Assembly (NCBI GenBank): GCA_943913625.1
Contig: CALTYW010000127.1
Coordinates: forward strand, 1-6,349
Source: an uncultured Campylobacter sp.
GTDB lineage: Bacteria; Actinomycetota; Actinomycetes; Mycobacteriales; Mycobacteriaceae
Reading direction: 5' to 3'
Length of the DNA: 6,349 nt
A program made the position numbers and the translations under genes. The first letter of the stretch is position 1. Each line of letters begins with the position of its first letter. The notes beneath the pieces are model-generated. The model saw only the letters and a list, made by a program, of their open reading frames with translations, did not search any database and had not been told where the DNA came from. Below are positions 5,284-6,349 of the stretch, piece after piece.

Positions 5284-6165
5284 ATGACTCTGAATAATGT
5301 AACTGTTCTCGGTGCCGGTGTGCTCGGCGCGCAGATCGCGTTCGTCTCCGCGTTTGCGGGCAAGAAGGTGGTGTCGTTCGACATCAACGAGGAGGCTCTG
5401 GCCGCCGGCAAGAAGCGTTTCGACGCTATCGGTGAGCAAATGAAGGCGGAACTGCCAACCGCGAACGATGAGACGATCGCCGCAGCTCACGCAAACCTGA
5501 CCCAGACCGCTGACCTCAAGGAAGCGGTGGCTAACGCCGACATCGTGATTGAGGCTGTCCCAGAGAACTTGGAGCTCAAGCGTAAGGTCTGGTCTGAGGT
5601 GGGGGAGTACGCCCCGGAGACCACCATTTTTGCCACCAATACCTCCACGCTGATGCCAAGCAAGTTTGCTGACGCGTCCGGCTCGCCGGAACGCTTCCTA
5701 GCGCTGCACTTTGCCAACCACATCTGGATCCAGAACACGGCCGAGGTGATGCCGCACGAGGGCACCGACCCGAAGTACGTGGACCAGCTGGTCGAATTCG
5801 CCGAGCAGATCGGCATGGTGCCGATCCCGCTAAAGCGTGAGCAGCCCGGTTACGTGCTCAACACCTTGTTGGTTCCGTTCCTCGATGCCGGGATGTATCT
5901 CCTGCACCACGACGTCGCTGAGCCCGTAGACATCGACCGCGATTGGAAGAACTCTACGGGATCTCCGCGCGGGCCGTTCGAGATCATTGATGTGGTGGGG
6001 CTGCGTACACTCGCCGCAGTGATCCAGTCCGACGAGAATGCACCGCAGTGGAAGAAGGATTTTCTCGAGCAGACTGTGAAGCCGATGATCGCTGAAGGCA
6101 AGACGGGAACTGAGGCCGGCCAGGGCTTCTACACCTATGGCGCTGACGGCGAAATTGTCTCGTAG
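5284..6165 (+). CDS. 3-hydroxyacyl-CoA dehydrogenase (FadB2-like)
   Basis: A 293-residue NAD-dependent 3-hydroxyacyl-CoA dehydrogenase, catalysing reversible oxidation of a 3-hydroxyacyl-CoA to the 3-oxoacyl-CoA, as in beta-oxidation or butyrate-type metabolism. The N-terminal Rossmann fold shows VTVLGAGVLGAQIA (6-19) with the GxGxxG loop and Asp33 (VSFDIN) as the NAD ribose ligand. IVIEAVPENLELKR (87-100) and FATNTSTL (116-123) are conserved family blocks. Likely catalytic residues are Ser121, His142 (LHFAN), Glu154 (TAEVM) and Asn193 (GYVLN). The C-terminal domain ends with the typical GQGFYTY. The active-site segment reads HFANHIWIQNTAEVM instead of the common 'HFFNPxxxMxLVEV', placing it in a subgroup also seen in lactobacilli. 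It is a stand-alone enzyme, with no fused hydratase. It has its own promoter, a possible operator and a strong terminator, so it is probably monocistronic. Chain-length preference cannot be read from sequence. Confidence 0.92.
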   Translation: MTLNNVTVLGAGVLGAQIAFVSAFAGKKVVSFDINEEALAAGKKRFDAIGEQMKAELPTANDETIAAAHANLTQTADLKEAVANADIVIEAVPENLELKRKVWSEVGEYAPETTIFATNTSTLMPSKFADASGSPERFLALHFANHIWIQNTAEVMPHEGTDPKYVDQLVEFAEQIGMVPIPLKREQPGYVLNTLLVPFLDAGMYLLHHDVAEPVDIDRDWKNSTGSPRGPFEIIDVVGLRTLAAVIQSDENAPQWKKDFLEQTVKPMIAEGKTGTEAGQGFYTYGADGEIVS

Positions 6166-6208
6166 CTGCGAAATTCGTAAATCCTTGCCGTAGGTTTTTC
6201 TCGGCGTC

Positions 6209-6236
6209 GGGCTGGTGGAAACGCCGGCCCTTTTTT
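6209..6236 (+). terminator. Rho-independent terminator after dehydrogenase gene
   Basis: GGGCTGGTG (6209-6217) pairs with CGCCGGCCC (6222-6230) as a 9-bp stem with two G-U pairs, closed by a GAAA tetraloop and followed by six T residues (6231-6236). It lies 43 nt after the dehydrogenase stop and has a textbook form. There is no T tract on the opposite strand, so it works in the + direction only. Confidence 0.92.
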
Positions 6237-6349
6237 ACGCCGTATTGCGAAAGAACAATGCGGGGAAGATGGCAGCGGTGCGCGAGGGGATTAGCTGGCT
6301 CTTCGCGTTCTAGAGTGCGTTGATCTTAGGTTGCAGGCCTCCGGAGTGG
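6237..6349. other. Window end with no supportable gene
   Basis: No gene can be supported in these 113 bp. Two weak hints are present. On the - strand, an open frame from the window edge to a TAG at 6310-6312 reads HSGGLQPKINAL and could be the C-terminus of a convergent gene. On the + strand, TAGAGT at 6311-6316 resembles the -10 boxes seen elsewhere in the window. The two cannot both be decided without the sequence beyond 6349. Confidence 0.4.

Noticed and set aside
250..6165. A new defence, secretion or biosynthetic system spanning the window
   Set aside because: Every gene belongs to a common family, several are transcribed separately, and no nuclease, reverse transcriptase, toxin pair, transposase or modular synthase is present. 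Only the esterase triplet is distinctive.
6269..6313. Short + strand peptide of 14 codons (MAAVREGISWLFAF)
   Set aside because: It looks somewhat protein-like, but it is very short, the purine-rich stretch touches the ATG without proper spacing, and its open frame runs back through the terminator.
1..6349. tRNA, rRNA, CRISPR repeats or insertion-sequence ends
   Set aside because: No cloverleaf-like sequence, regularly spaced repeats or transposase with flanking inverted repeats was seen; the intergenic gaps are all too short.

Overview
The window is a compact, high-GC bacterial chromosome segment, most likely from Corynebacterium or a close relative in the Mycobacteriales. Three things point there: GC-rich codon use in every gene, LpqC-like esterase lipoproteins, and -10-like hexamers placed exactly 7 nt before start codons that have no Shine-Dalgarno sequence, the arrangement expected of the leaderless transcripts common in this group. 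The genus is inferred; there is no rRNA or other marker gene to fix it.

Left part (1-1876, + strand): the 3' end of the ribosome-assembly GTPase gene der is followed after 4 nt by a cytoplasmic alpha/beta hydrolase of the LpqC / polyhydroxybutyrate depolymerase type. An 8-nt overlap then leads into a lipoprotein paralogue of that hydrolase. The two hydrolase genes look translationally coupled and may be read from der.

Middle (1893-3678): a class I SAM-dependent methyltransferase lies on the - strand, tail-to-tail with the first lipoprotein gene. A perfect 9-bp inverted repeat encloses both stop codons at this junction. The methyltransferase diverges from a second lipoprotein hydrolase, the closest relative of the first, and the 43-bp gap between them holds overlapping divergent -10-like boxes. 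The window thus has three related esterases in a row, one cytoplasmic and two predicted to be anchored outside the membrane, with the methyltransferase inserted in reverse between the two secreted copies.

Right part (3733-6165, + strand): a diacylglycerol-kinase-family lipid kinase, a gamma-class carbonic anhydrase-like hexapeptide protein and a 3-hydroxyacyl-CoA dehydrogenase follow, each with its own candidate leaderless promoter. The dehydrogenase also has a 13-bp palindrome just upstream of its -10 box and ends at a strong intrinsic terminator (6209-6236). The last 113 bp hold no gene that can be supported.

The genes do not form one obvious pathway. Lipid or acyl-ester metabolism is a loose common theme (esterases, lipid kinase, acyl-CoA dehydrogenase). 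No mobile element, CRISPR array, RNA gene or defence system was recognised. The most distinctive feature is the esterase triplet, where catalytic spacing is conserved and a four-cysteine pattern is found only in the secreted copies.
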